From: Homalodisca vitripennis
Taxonomy: Eukaryota > Arthropoda > Insecta > Hemiptera > Cicadellidae
Direction of reading: 5' to 3'
NCBI RefSeq assembly: GCF_021130785.1
Contig: NC_060213.1
Coordinates: 116,142,501 to 116,206,500 of the forward strand
Length of the DNA: 64,000 bases
The position numbers and the translations under genes are program-made. Shown here in pieces: positions 25,271 to 35,515 of the stretch (its first letter is position 1; each line of letters opens with the position of its first letter). The notes under the pieces are model-generated. The model searched no databases, was not told where the DNA came from, and worked only from the letters and a program-made list of their open reading frames with translations.

Positions 25271-25300
25271 TGCGAGTGCATCTGCACTATTCCACCGACA

Positions 25301-25489
25301 GAGCCGCGGAGCTCCGGATGGACTGAGGACGAGGACCGGACTTTCATCCGCCGCTACCTGGAGTTCAAGACTACCGGGAGGGCCATGGGGTACTCCAACT
25401 ACGTGGCCCTGGAGCTTCCCCGGAAGACTGACCGCCTCGTGACACTTCGGGGCTACCGCAACCCATACGGCATCTTGGATGCACCGTAG
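25301..25489 (+). pseudogene. R2-like B: Myb-like DNA-binding domain
   Basis: A frame of about 62 codons ending at TAG 25487-25489 begins SSGWTEDEDRTFIRRYLEF, the start of a Myb/SANT helix-turn-helix (Trp followed by an acidic stretch). It continues with further helices and a Tyr-rich end. In R2 proteins a Myb domain follows the zinc fingers and contacts the target site. It is out of frame with both the zinc-finger piece upstream and the RT piece downstream. The small size and the flanking fit make the call fairly secure. Confidence 0.7.
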
Positions 25490-25594
25490 CCGCCTGCCCC
25501 CTATCCACCATCACAGGGGCTGGCCTCGACCTCCAAGAGTGGCGGGCCGGGGGGACGGATCCGGGCTGAGGGCCCCGGCTGAACTTCCCGATCG

Positions 25595-26307
25595 ATGGGT
25601 AATAAGGGCCGGCAACGGCACTTACTGAGAAAGCGACCGCCTTTGGACTCTCCACCGGCGTCGCCTCCCGGGACGGCTCCCGACCCCGGTCTCCGGCTTG
25701 GGCATTGGCAGAAGGTCCTCAATGAGATATTGGGGACCAAGCCGGTGTGTCATGTCGGGGCCCGGTTCAAGGAACTAGCCGCCCAGGAAGGCGACATCCA
25801 GGTTCGGCTAGACGAACTGGTGGAGGAGCTTCAGGCAGTCATGGTTGCAACGCAACCAGTGACGGCCAGGGTGGGCGGCCGGCGAACCCCACAACCGGGC
25901 CTTCTGAGAGAACCCGCCGTAAAGTGACAAGGTATGCCCGACAAGAGTTATACAATAAAAACCCATCGTGCTTGGCAGATTTGGTCCTCAAGAATGAACT
26001 TGGGGACCTGCTGGCCGATGGACCTCCAGTAATGCCACCAAAGCGGGAAACCCTTGAACTTTACCGGGGGATGTGGGGAGTGCCGGTCGCCTGCATCCTG
26101 AACCAACAGGGCGTTGACCTCCAGGAGGACGAGCTTGTTGAGTCCTTCACCGGGTACGAGGTGAGGAGGCGCGTCGGGAGACTCAAGGCCGGGGGTGTCC
26201 CCGGCCTGGATGGAGTAGCGAAGAGTGCCATTACCGGTTATGCTGGTGCGGCCGGGACCCTCTCCGTTCTCTTCAACATCTGTCTCTTCCGGGGCGCCTT
26301 CTCCTGA
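25595..26307 (+). pseudogene. R2-like B: linker and pre-RT segment, truncated before RT core
   Basis: The first piece (25595 to about 25900) shows LGHWQKVLNEIL and then shifts frame near 25900. It continues as RYARQELYNKNPSCLADLVL, then LELYRGMWG, and RRVGRLKAGGVPGLDGVAK, the conserved N-terminal extension and start of the fingers in R2-type reverse transcriptases. It ends LSVLFNICLFRGAFS then stop (26305-26307). In intact relatives the catalytic motifs follow here. Instead the sequence jumps to a thumb-region stretch (ITYLGLDFSL, about 26398-26430). The whole RT core, equivalent to about 22000-22560 in element A, is deleted. Confidence 0.8.
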
Positions 26308-26399
26308 AGCGGTCGGGCAGATCGGCGTGGGTCACCCTGGACACTATTTTAACAGTCCAGGGCGCGCTGATTAAGAACATTACGCTGTCCGACCAAATC

Positions 26400-27508
26400 A
26401 CTTACCTCGGGTTGGATTTTTCGCTCAAGCACGGGTTCTCCAACCTCGTCGACTCGGCGAGCAGGGTACGACGCTTGGCCCTAAAACCCCATCAGAAGGT
26501 TCACCACTGATGTCATCCTCTACACGAGGAAGAGGGATGGAGGGTCTCGGCGTCCCTCGCCTCGTGCAGCAGGTCAAGATCTGCGCCCTCAGGGCCGGCC
26601 TGCGGTTGGTGGAGTCGGAGGACTCCCTGCTACAAGAACTGAGCAGGGAGGCCGGATGGGCGGGTCGCTTGGAGGCGCTGGCAACGCAGTTAGGCCTACA
26701 GTACCCTGCGAAATCCAGGGACATCGACAGTCGCAAGATACGGCTGAAGAAAGAGGCGAGGCTAGCATGGCAGGCTGTAGTCTCACAGGGCGTCGGTGTA
26801 CTGGACTTTAAAGTCAACCCAGTAGCCAACTATTGGCTACTGCACCAGGCTGCACTTAAGCCTGGCCAGTTCATCGACGCCCTAAAATTCCGTACCAACA
26901 CCTACGGAACGAGGTTGGCCATCAACCGTGGGGCTCGGACTGGCGTGACTGATTGTCGGCGGTGTCACTCTAAACAGAAGACGTTAGGACACGTCATCGG
27001 GGAGTGCACCGCCGGGAAGAGGGCCCGCATAAAGCGCCACAACTGGGTGGTTGCCCGCGTCGAAGACCGTATTAGGGAGCGGGGAGCCATTGTCGGTCGA
27101 GAGCAGTCGTTCCGAACACCATCTGGGGACCTGCGCAAGCTCGACATCGTCACTAAGATCGGCGATGTCGCGCTTGTCGTGGATGTAACTGTCCCGTTTG
27201 AGAACGGCTGCTCTTTTGCTGAGGCCGCGATGGCGAAGACGGTCAAGTACGTGGACATCCTCCCGGTCGTCCAACAAAAACTCCATGCTACTCGAGGAGA
27301 AGTTATCCCGGTAGTCCTGGGGGCGCGCGGTGCCCTCCCAAGGGCGACAGTCACTGCCCTGAAGAGCCTGGGGATGGCCAACAGAAAAACCCTCTTAGAC
27401 TTGAGCCTTGCCATGCTACGGACCTCCATAGACATAGGTCGTGCCCACCTTGATTTCAAGGAACGGGACCGCCGGCCGAGGCTAGCTCAGCCGCCTAACC
27501 CACCATGA
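26400..27508 (+). CDS. R2-like B: thumb remnant and restriction-like endonuclease domain
   Basis: After a short thumb remnant (LALKPHQKV, near 26480-26505) another deletion removes sequence present in element A. A frame from about 26510 to 27508 is then open for 332 codons. It contains a CCHC motif, CRRCHSKQKTLGHVIGEC (CX2CX8HX4C, about 26955-27010). The catalytic stretch then reads RKLD (family consensus KPD, with Pro replaced by Leu), and VVDVTVPFE (about 27178-27200) keeps the second Asp. The shared C-terminal block GEVIPVVLGARGALPR follows. This endonuclease nicks target DNA to prime reverse transcription. It is the best-preserved coding unit in the window, but it lacks its RT and a proper start, so I treat it as part of a dead element. 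Confidence 0.8.
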
Positions 27509-27588
27509 GGAGGGACGGAAGGAGTAGGCCGGGGTTAAGTTTGAAATTAGGGGGGTAAAGATTAGAGAAAAACAGAAAAAGCAACCCG

Positions 27589-27644
27589 TGTCGCCGGTGA
27601 AACCACTACTTTCATCGTTTCTTAACTTACTCGGTTGGGCGGAG
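27589..27644 (+). rRNA. 28S rRNA gene fragment
   Basis: TCGCCGGTGAAACCACTAC, then TTTCATCGTTTCTTAACTTA and CTCGGTTGGGCGGAG match a conserved insect 28S stretch that lies a few hundred bases downstream of the classical R2 and R1 sites. Relative to the usual sequence it lacks a few bases (for example AAACC for AAATACC). Only about 56 bp is present. It is in plus orientation, opposite to the 18S copy nearby, and directly adjoins the 3' end of R2-like element B. Recognition is from memory of conserved 28S sequence and needs an alignment. Confidence 0.75.
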
Positions 27645-27660
27645 GTCTATGCTATTTTTA

Positions 27661-28198
27661 TTTATTTATCGGCCCGAAATCTCGTGACTGCAGCCGAGCG
27701 CGCCCGTTGCAACCGTGGGACACCGACACGGCCGGGCGCGCGCGTCTGAACACAACTCGTGTGTAAAACTTGTAGTTTGCATAAGTTGAACTAGCCCTGA
27801 AGCTATCACTCACTACCGCTCTTTACAGAGCCAATGTGTCGGCCCGCCATCTCGTGACTGCGACCGTGAAGACACAACTCGTTTGTAATGTGCATCAGTT
27901 CGGCCCATGGGCCTGTTGAACTGTGCCAGCAGGGTAGTGGTTGCCAAGCACTCTCTGAAGCAGTGCCTCATCACTGCCGCTCTTTACAGAGCAAATACGT
28001 CGGCCCGCCATCTCGTGACTGCGACCGCGCAAACACAACTCGTGTGTAAAGAAGATCGGCTACGCCGGATCTTTTATTTTCGGGGCAGTGCTCGCTCAGA
28101 CACTCCCCTGTGTAGTGGTTGCCAAGCACTCCTATTCTGCGCGGCCTCTCTATTGCTCGCGCTGTGGTGTTTGTGCACCTCAGTGCCACATAACACGT
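27661..28198 (-). other. ITS1-like spacer with ~165-bp subrepeats
   Basis: This lies directly downstream of the 18S 3' end in gene orientation, where ITS1 belongs. TCGGCCC-CATCTCGTGACTGC recurs at about 27671, 27839 and 28000, and CACAACTCGTGTGTAAA and CTCTTTACAGAGC-type blocks recur with it, giving three degenerate units of roughly 165 bp. No 5.8S sequence was recognised to the left, so the unit is cut before it. Confidence 0.65.
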
Positions 28199-28225
28199 TA
28201 ATGATACTTCCGCATGTTAACGTAT

Positions 28226-28256
<31 letters not shown>

Positions 28257-28345
28257 AATGATCAAGTTTGGTCATCTTTCCGGCAACATCGGCGACAGCA
28301 CGAGGCGATCGCCGCGCACCAGTCCGAAGACCTCACTAAATCATT

Positions 28346-28391
<46 letters not shown>

Positions 28392-28825
28392 ATCAACGCG
28401 AGCTAATGACTCGCGCTTACTGGGAATTCCTCGTTCATGGGGAACAATTGCAAGCCCCAATCCCTAGCATGAAGGAGGTTCAACGGGTTACCCGGGCCTT
28501 TCGGCCAGGGAAGACACGCTGATCCCTTTAGTGTAGTGCGCGTGCGGCCATCACAGAACTGTTATTGCTCAGTCTCGTGCGGCTTGAAGCCGCCTGTCCC
28601 TCTAAGAAGAATTTAATTCGCCGGTAGCACTATTGTGGATACCGGAGACGCCTAGTAAGCAGGCTAGAGTCTCGTTCGTTATCGGAATTAACCAGACAAA
28701 TCGCTCCACCAACTAAGAACGGCCTTGCACCACCACCCACCGAATCAAGAAAGAGCTATCAATCTGTCAATCCTTCCGGTGTCCGGGCCTGGTGAGGTTT
28801 CCCGTGTTGAGTCAAATTAAGCCGC

Positions 28826-28874
<49 letters not shown>

Positions 28875-30310
28875 TTTGCAACCATACTTTCCCCGGAACT
28901 TAAAAGCTTTGGTTTCCCGGAAGCTGCCCGCCGAGTCATCGGAGGAACTTCGGCGGATCGCTGGCTGGCATCGTGTATGGTTAAAACTAGGGCGATATCT
29001 GATCGCCTTCGAACCTCTAACTTTCGTTCTTGATTAACGAGGACATACTTGGCAAATTCTTTCGCTTAGGTACGTCTTGTGACGATCCAAGAATTTCACC
29101 TCTAACGTCGCAATACGAATGACCCCACCTGTCCCTATTAATCATTACTTCGGATTCTTAAAACCAACAAAATAGAACCGAAGTCCTATTCCATTATTCC
29201 ATGCACACAGTATTCAGGCAGAAATCAGCCTGCTTTAAGCACTCTAATATGTTCAAAGTAAACGTGTCGGCCCACCTCGACACTCAGTCAAGAGCACCGC
29301 GGCGGGATTGAATCGGTGGCCGTAACGCTCGGGATGCTTCAGGCGGACCCTACACAACACCGGAAGCCCGGACCGCCACCGGCAGGACGTCCCACAGGAC
29401 ATGTCAGTTAACACCGCGAGCGATGTACCGACATCGTAAGACACAGATCCAACTACGAGCTTTTTAACCGCAACAACTTTAATATACGCTATTGGAGCTG
29501 GAAATACGCTATCGGCTGCTGGCACCAGACTTTCCCTCCAATTGGTACTCGTTAAAGGATTTAAAGTGTACTCATTCCGATTACGGAGACTCGGACAAGT
29601 CCCGTATCGTTATTTTTTTTCACTACCTCCCCGTGCCGAGAGTGGGTAATTTGCGCGCCTGCTGCCTTCCTTGGATGTGGTAGCCGTTTCTCAGGCTCCC
29701 CTCTCCGGAATCGAACCCTGATTCCCCGTTACCCGTTACAACGATGGTAGGCGCAGAATCTACCATTGACAGTTGATAAGTCAGACATTTGAAAGATGCG
29801 TCGCCGGTTCGAGGACCGTACGATCAGCTGAAAGTTATTCAGAGTCACCAAAAAGTGCGGGGCTGGTGCCCCGATTGGTTTTGATATGATAAAAACGTCC
29901 CTTCCAAATTGTTTTTTTTTATTTTTATAAAATAACCTCGGAATAATGTGTATTGCAATGTTTAAAGAATAAAAACCTCTTGGCGATTTCTAAAAAAAAA
30001 AATTATTTACCGAGATACGGGCCTCCAAAGAAACTTTGGAATTTTTGTGTTTGGAGTTTTAAAATAAATTATTACCGATGAAATGACAGATGTGGGGTGT
30101 GTGCGGGCATCTTTTGAGCATATTCGGGATTCTGTTTGCATGTATTAGCTCTAGAATTACCACAGTTATCCAAGTAATAGATTGTACGATCCAAGGAACC
30201 ATAACTGATTTAATGAGCCTTTTGCGGTTTCGCCTTAATGTGGCTTGTACTGAGACTTGCATGGCTTAATCTTTGAGACAAGCATATGAATACTGGCAGG
30301 ATCAACCAGG
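28199..30310 (-). rRNA. 18S rRNA pseudogene
   Basis: The minus strand begins near 30310 with the conserved CCTGGTTGATCCTGCCAGTA and ends near 28199 with a degenerate form of the conserved 3' end (ATGCGGAAGTATCATTA). Most of the length is readily recognised as insect-type 18S. Several changes fall at positions that functional rRNA does not tolerate. The universally conserved 530-loop sequence (CAGCCGCGGTAATTCC) is altered at 29500-29522. About 18 nt of the conserved segment before ATCACAGACC is missing at about 28549. The 3' terminal helix region carries several substitutions. A ~220-bp insert sits in the 5' domain (29906-30127). I conclude it is a non-functional copy outside the main rDNA array, or a decayed unit. 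Confidence 0.92.
29906..30127 (-). repeat. ~222-bp insert in 18S, shared with upstream spacer
   Basis: This AT-rich segment interrupts the 18S sequence between CGTCCCTTCC and GATTCTGTTTGCATG, in the V2 region. It matches 31184-31406, in the same orientation in the upstream spacer, almost base for base, including CAAAATAACCTCGGAATAAT-type blocks and GACAGATGTGGGGTGTGTGC. It has no coding content. Either a spacer segment was copied into the gene or both are copies of a small rDNA-associated repeat. Confidence 0.88.
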
Positions 30311-32040
30311 GAGCAGCAGATATACTCGATATCTCGTCTGTGCGGCATTAACACAGATGCTGTACTCGCACGGGCGGAGCGAGCGCACGGACAAGCCGCG
30401 GCACGACCGCCCGAGTTGTGAGAGAGTGGAAGCCGCTTGGTCCGGGTCAGCCGCGCTAACGCGCCGCGCCGTAGGAAGAACGCCACGAAGTTTAAATCAC
30501 GCCGAAACGTGGCCCCGTTACGGACCTAAGCGCCACGCCGCGCGCGCCACTGCCCGGGCGACTCGGGATGATGATTGTGTCGGTACTCGGTGCGAACACC
30601 GGTCCGAAAATCATTTTATCGAGCTTCATTTAAACTCACTTCAGGGTCTCCGGTCTGCGACCGGTAGCCCTATTTCTTGGCTAGAACACGCAGTTCGTTT
30701 TGCTTACGCCCGGTGAGGTGAAGTGTTTACCATAAGAGAGTCGGCACGGCCCGAGAAAGTCGCTGGCGGGACCGTGAGGCCGCCGCAGTCGAGCTACTCG
30801 AGCCGCCCGGGAGTTTGCGCCGCGTGTGAGCTGCGTACCGGCGGTCACGGAGGACCGTCGGCGGGCTCGCGGCAATGCTGTGGCTCGAGGACAAGCCCCG
30901 AGATCGGTAGCGGCCGCCAGAAGCGGCCGCCCGCCGCCAGAATGATTATCGGGTCGGCTACTTGAAATCCCGGTAAAAACCGGCAACAAGCCAAAAATTC
31001 GATAAAAATGGCTAAAAACCATTTTAAGTATGTTGTACAGGCCCCTACTGTACTTTGGGAGGGTTTTGGCTACTTTTTATTTTTCACTCTTAGGACACAA
31101 CCACCTCCCTATAAGAGAACTGGAATTTCCATGAGACGTTCCTGAGAAACGACTCGCAAAAACCCCAGGTGCATATCGGTTGAAATTGTTTTTTTTTTAA
31201 TTTTTACAAAATAACCTCGGAATAATGTGTATTGCAAAGTTTAAAGAATAAAAACCTCTTGGCGATTTCTAAAAAAAAAATTATTTACCGAGATACGGTC
31301 CTCCAAAGAAATTTTGGAATTTTTGTGTTTGGAGTTTGTAAAATAAATTATTACCGATGAAATGACAGATGTGGGGTGTGTGCGGGCATCTTTTGAGCAT
31401 ATTCGGCCTCTTGGAGTTTGGCCTTAAAAAAATTATTTACCGAGATACGGCCGGTCAAAGCATAATCGGGAAAAACCGTTCATATCGGTTTGCTTCGGAG
31501 GGAAAAAAAGGTCTAAATACAGGTTTTAGAAGAAAGTTGTCGAATGATAAAATGAAATATACCGTGTTACCTACATTTAACAGTAGGAGTTTGATTTTTA
31601 AGATTTATATTTAAAAAGTTACGGGACTTAGAAAATTTTCGATTTTGACACCAAAGGGGGGACCCTTCTCAAGAGTGCATATCGGTTTGGTAAAACGTGT
31701 TTTTTATCGAAAACGGCACGATAAAAGTTTATGAAACTTTGCAGTCGACTAGAATAGAATCTAGCGCGTGTTTTAAAAGTGTTTGGGAGAAAATCTATTG
31801 ACGGATTTTTTGTACAGGCGTCGGAACGCAACTCGACACGGTCAAATACCGGCCGGCCAAGGTTCATATCGGTTTGCAAAAGTGCGGAAAATCCGAGAAT
31901 GGCCCACGTCTCGGGCTAAAGGACAATGTTCCCGGCCTAAAATGTCTCTTGGTGATTCTTCGACAAAGTCCAAATTATCGAGTTACGGGACTTGTAAAAA
32001 ATTGTAATACATGTAAATAAATCTAAATAAAAATAAATAA
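30311..32040 (-). other. External transcribed / intergenic spacer-like region of rDNA
   Basis: This lies immediately upstream of the 18S 5' end in gene orientation. The proximal part (30311-30960) is GC-rich and unique. The distal part holds subrepeats: CATATCGGTT recurs at about 31172, 31482, 31679 and 31867, and ATTATTTACCGAGATACGG at about 31281 and 31433. The second copy of the 18S insert sits at 31184-31406. No promoter was identified. It ends in TA-rich DNA at about 32040. Confidence 0.65.
31184..31406 (-). repeat. Spacer copy of the 18S insert
   Basis: Nearly identical to 29906-30127 over about 222 bp, with a handful of substitutions (for example AAAGTTT for AATGTTT and TACGGTCC for TACGGGCC). 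It is embedded between CATATCGGTT-type spacer subrepeats, which suggests the spacer is the original location. Confidence 0.88.
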
Positions 32041-32041
32041 A

Positions 32042-32045
<4 letters not shown>

Positions 32046-32082
<37 letters not shown>
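32046..32082. repeat. (TA)n tract at right edge of the 11-kb insertion
   Basis: About 18 TA units. Homology to the first duplicate block resumes just to its right. Confidence 0.95.
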
Positions 32083-32084
<2 letters not shown>

Positions 32085-32089
32085 ATTAT

Positions 32090-32800
32090 ATGGATATATA
32101 TGAGATTATTGTATTGAAAATTCTTGTGTACGTTAGTGAATTGATAAAAGTTTTGTATTTATATTATGTAAATCTATGTTGCTACACAAAACGGTCAAAA
32201 GACATTATTGTAATGATCAAAATGTATTTATGACACTACATTTTAATAAATACACGTTTGTATTCAAAATAAGATGTCAATAAACTCACAAGATATCTAG
32301 GAAAAAACGTATTATATAACACAAAATGTATTACATATTTTCATTGAGTTTTTGTCGGCCTACACTTATACTGTACTGGTGGGCCAGGCCTCTTTCATTA
32401 TATAAGTAAATCTACAAAATATTGTTGTAGACTGTGGTAATTTTTTAATATTAAGGACAAAAAAGACCATCATAAAAAATCAAATTATGTATCTTTCACT
32501 AGAATATAGATTATTGATTGATTTGATTCATCATTGCATGAGGATATACAAAAATTTAATATTGTGTTTTATCGCTTCTGGTGACTTATAAATTCATAAC
32601 AGCGTTTAATCGTGTTATATTATAATTTTGGCTCAACAAATACAGTTTTATTTGGTGAGAATAAAATTGTCTAAAATTCTGGTCAGAGAAACATCGGAAT
32701 ATTGTGTTATGCATCTTTGAAATAGACATAGCATATATAGATACGGAATCTTATAAATAAAATACAGTTCATCCATCGACCAACGCTCACACACATACAT
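32090..32800. repeat. Duplicated block, copy 2, right part
   Basis: Same-orientation counterpart of about 16830-17515. Matching stretches include AAAATTCTTGTG/AAAATTCTTATG, the CACTTATACTGTACTGGTG region at about 32363, and CATTATATAAGTAAATCTA at about 32396. This continues the copy whose left part ends at 21120. Confidence 0.72.
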
Positions 32801-35340
32801 AAATATGAGGTATTAGAGAATAAATAAATTTCCTCGATACCTCCATTTTTAAAAAGACAAGGGTTCTATTAGTTTGAAAAATGTACCATGGTTGGCAGTG
32901 AATTTTGAGTTTTATTTAAAGGACTTTATTAGATTGCATGTAGAAATTACCTGATATAAAAATTAATTTAGTTCTGGATATTATCACTTCAGGAACTGTA
33001 CGCTTCACTTTATTCAACCTCCATACTCATTACAATATTTATTTGGGTCTACGCAAGTTTTTCTATACTCATACTGCTAGTTAATAAGTAAATAAATTTC
33101 CCTAGAAATATTATTATTCTTAATTTTCAGATTGTAAGTAATATAAGTATCCCTTGTAAACGTGTAATTGCATTGAGGAATATGTACACTAGTAAGAAAT
33201 TCGTAATTCCTTACGTTTATTGAAGAAATGAAATATTTTGAAAGGACAGGTTCATACTTCGCTAATCTCACCGTGTCGCATGATGGGTTAGAAAAATTTA
33301 ATTTTCCATCCACATATCAGTCTTCCCGATATATCCAGAACAAAGTTACTTAGTATGTATGATACATCAGCGATGGAGTTTGTTAACCCATGGAATTTAG
33401 AACAGCATTAATAAACATTTTTAAACTGGTCTTATAGTCAACAACAAATTTTCAGAACAAATATATCGTAATGTTTTATTAAAAATGAGTATGACCATAT
33501 GATAATGTAGTATGTAGTATGGGGACACTATAGACTTGAAATGTTTTATAAAACTCAGAATATCTTGTTACTCGAAACTTCTTGTAGCATATTGTTCATT
33601 CTTTGTACATTTTGTGACCATACTTAATTAAACTTCCAAATATTAATCATGTATTGTATGAAAAACGAGAAATGAAATTATATATTGAGTTTAAAATCTT
33701 TAACTTATGTTCATATCCCACTTTTATAAAATAAATTTACATATTTTATAGAAATTTAAATTTTCTACCGAAATTTATATGTATGTTGTAACATAAAAGT
33801 TAGATAACATGGTGTTCGTCCTTTCGGTATGGGTATTAAGGTTAAAGTTTTATAAAATAATGACATTTCTCAGTTTTTCCTCTTCTCAGCAAAATATTCG
33901 AAAAATGTTAATACATTTTTTTTAAATTTCTAAACATACATAACAAACTCTCTTAAGAACAGTTTGGGTTTCGAAATAGCAAATGTTCGATAGACGCACT
34001 CGTGAGTATTTTCAATATACCTGTAGAGGGGCTAATTCATTTTCAAGTCAAAGAACATAAAAAAGAAATCATATTTATCATTCCATGAAAGTTAGCAATG
34101 TTGTTCCGCAATGATATAGTCTAGATAATTCTTGTATTGTTTTAGAAATTGTGTATATAAAATACTATTATATCGTTCTGTTCGCTCTGGTTGGTTCATA
34201 CGTTAAATATCCGTAATTATAACAGGACACCCGGTGTTTGCCACTTTAATCTGCGTAAGTCTATGAACATCAGGAGTGACACATTTCTAACGTAATCGAG
34301 AGATTGGATATTTATTTTTAGTCTACTGAGTAGAATGTTAGATTGGTAAACCTGTTGTTAACCCGCACAACTCCAGGAGGATAACCATCTGGGTAGATTT
34401 TATCTTCCAATTTAACCTACGCTGGTGTGACACCTAAATCTATACAGCCTAAAGGATTTCCAGATTTGACACATTACTAATCGCAACTGTTGACATATTG
34501 GTGTACAAGTGTAGTCTAGTGTACTTTGGAGGATGGCCATTCGAGTTCATTGGGCTCCCTAAGAGTTACTAATCTATCGAAATGGTGTTTTACCCTTACC
34601 TGCTTTAACTAGACAGACTGCACTGGTTACCTATTTTTCCAAAGTGAAATAACTGAGACGTAATGGTCCGAATCCTTCCTCATGGATCTTAATAGGAGGT
34701 GGCCCAAACCTCCAACCCTCCCAAATATGAATATCTTGTGACACCCTGAAACGCCTGCTTTAAATAGATTGGCTGGAACAGAGCTGGCCTTTAATGCTTT
34801 AAAAATAGATATCCACTCCCAGATTTCTAGACTCGTAGAAGAAAGGTTTATTTTGAGCATACGTACAATGAAATGTATTTTTATATAACAAGTCACCTCA
34901 TGTTTAGTATAAGACCTATATTATTATCAATTAATTATTAATTTAATAAATAAAACAAATAATTATTTAATTTGCATTCTCTTCTATATTAAACCATAAA
35001 TATATCAGTTTCAAAGCTTGTTTAAAATTGCTAAAGTTATATTTAATTGTTTACGTTTAAAGTAATACAGAATACATATTAGATTAATATACCACTGTAA
35101 ACCTTTGAGAACTTGTCACTATGCAAGAAAAGAACGGTTGTATATGTCATGAATTTAACAAAACCATAGACACTCCCATCTAATATAATTGTCTTTAGAT
35201 AAATAAAATGAAATATTTAAAATATATTTATAAATATTCCCGCCAAATATTAGAGAACAACTTTGATCCTATTCGAGCATCTATATTGATTTTATGTATT
35301 CGACTATATACTACTAAGAGTAAGAAAATAATTCTTAAGG
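32801..35340. other. AT-rich non-coding DNA
   Basis: No gene recognised. About 32979-33075 resembles 6143-6260. A GC-richer minus frame at 34627-34896 has no recognisable domain and may be an old repeat or exon fragment. Confidence 0.5.
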
Positions 35341-35515
35341 GTTGTATAACACTCCCAATCTCAATTAATTAAACGGAATTAAGTTCCCATCAGAGGGAAT
35401 CAAACAGACAATAGAACTCGATATGGTAGCAATTCCATTAGACTAATGCTGAAAACATTAACACAGTTACTGTTTAGCTACAAACAACTGGGTTCTCTAG
35501 GCTATTGAGTAAGAA
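35341..35515 (+). repeat. Dispersed repeat, copy 2
   Basis: Matches the reverse complement of 2981-3172 over about 150 bp. See that entry for shared blocks. Family unknown. Confidence 0.6.

Larger units (their letters stand above)
24090..27585 (+). mobile_element. R2-like non-LTR retrotransposon B with internal deletions
   Basis: GC-rich element in the same orientation as A and directly after it. Order: a long 5' untranslated region with ~150-bp direct repeats (about 24268-24540), zinc fingers (about 24995-25225), a Myb-like domain (about 25316-25489), a linker and start of the RT region (25595-26307), a short thumb-region remnant (about 26330-26510), the endonuclease domain to 27508 and a short A-rich 3' end. 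Zinc finger plus Myb plus RT plus CCHC endonuclease is the R2-clade plan. The RT catalytic core between about 26307 and 26330 is deleted, so the element cannot move unaided. Its 3' end touches a fragment of 28S rRNA (27589-27644) in the same orientation, which fits insertion into 28S DNA. Confidence 0.85.

Noticed and set aside
27907..28257. Plus-strand 116-codon frame across the ITS1/18S boundary
   Set aside because: It runs antisense through spacer subrepeats and the conserved 18S 3' end, so it is not a gene.
29700..29860. tRNA-like GGTTCGA box
   Set aside because: It lies inside the 18S sequence and is part of the conserved rRNA; no cloverleaf is needed to explain it.
30273..31022. Long GC-rich frames beside the 18S 5' end
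   Set aside because: They lie in rDNA spacer, overlap on both strands and show no domain. GC-rich sequence gives few chance stops.
34627..34896. Minus-strand 89-codon frame
   Set aside because: The composition is somewhat protein-like, but I recognise no domain, start context or splice sites, so I left it as unexplained sequence.
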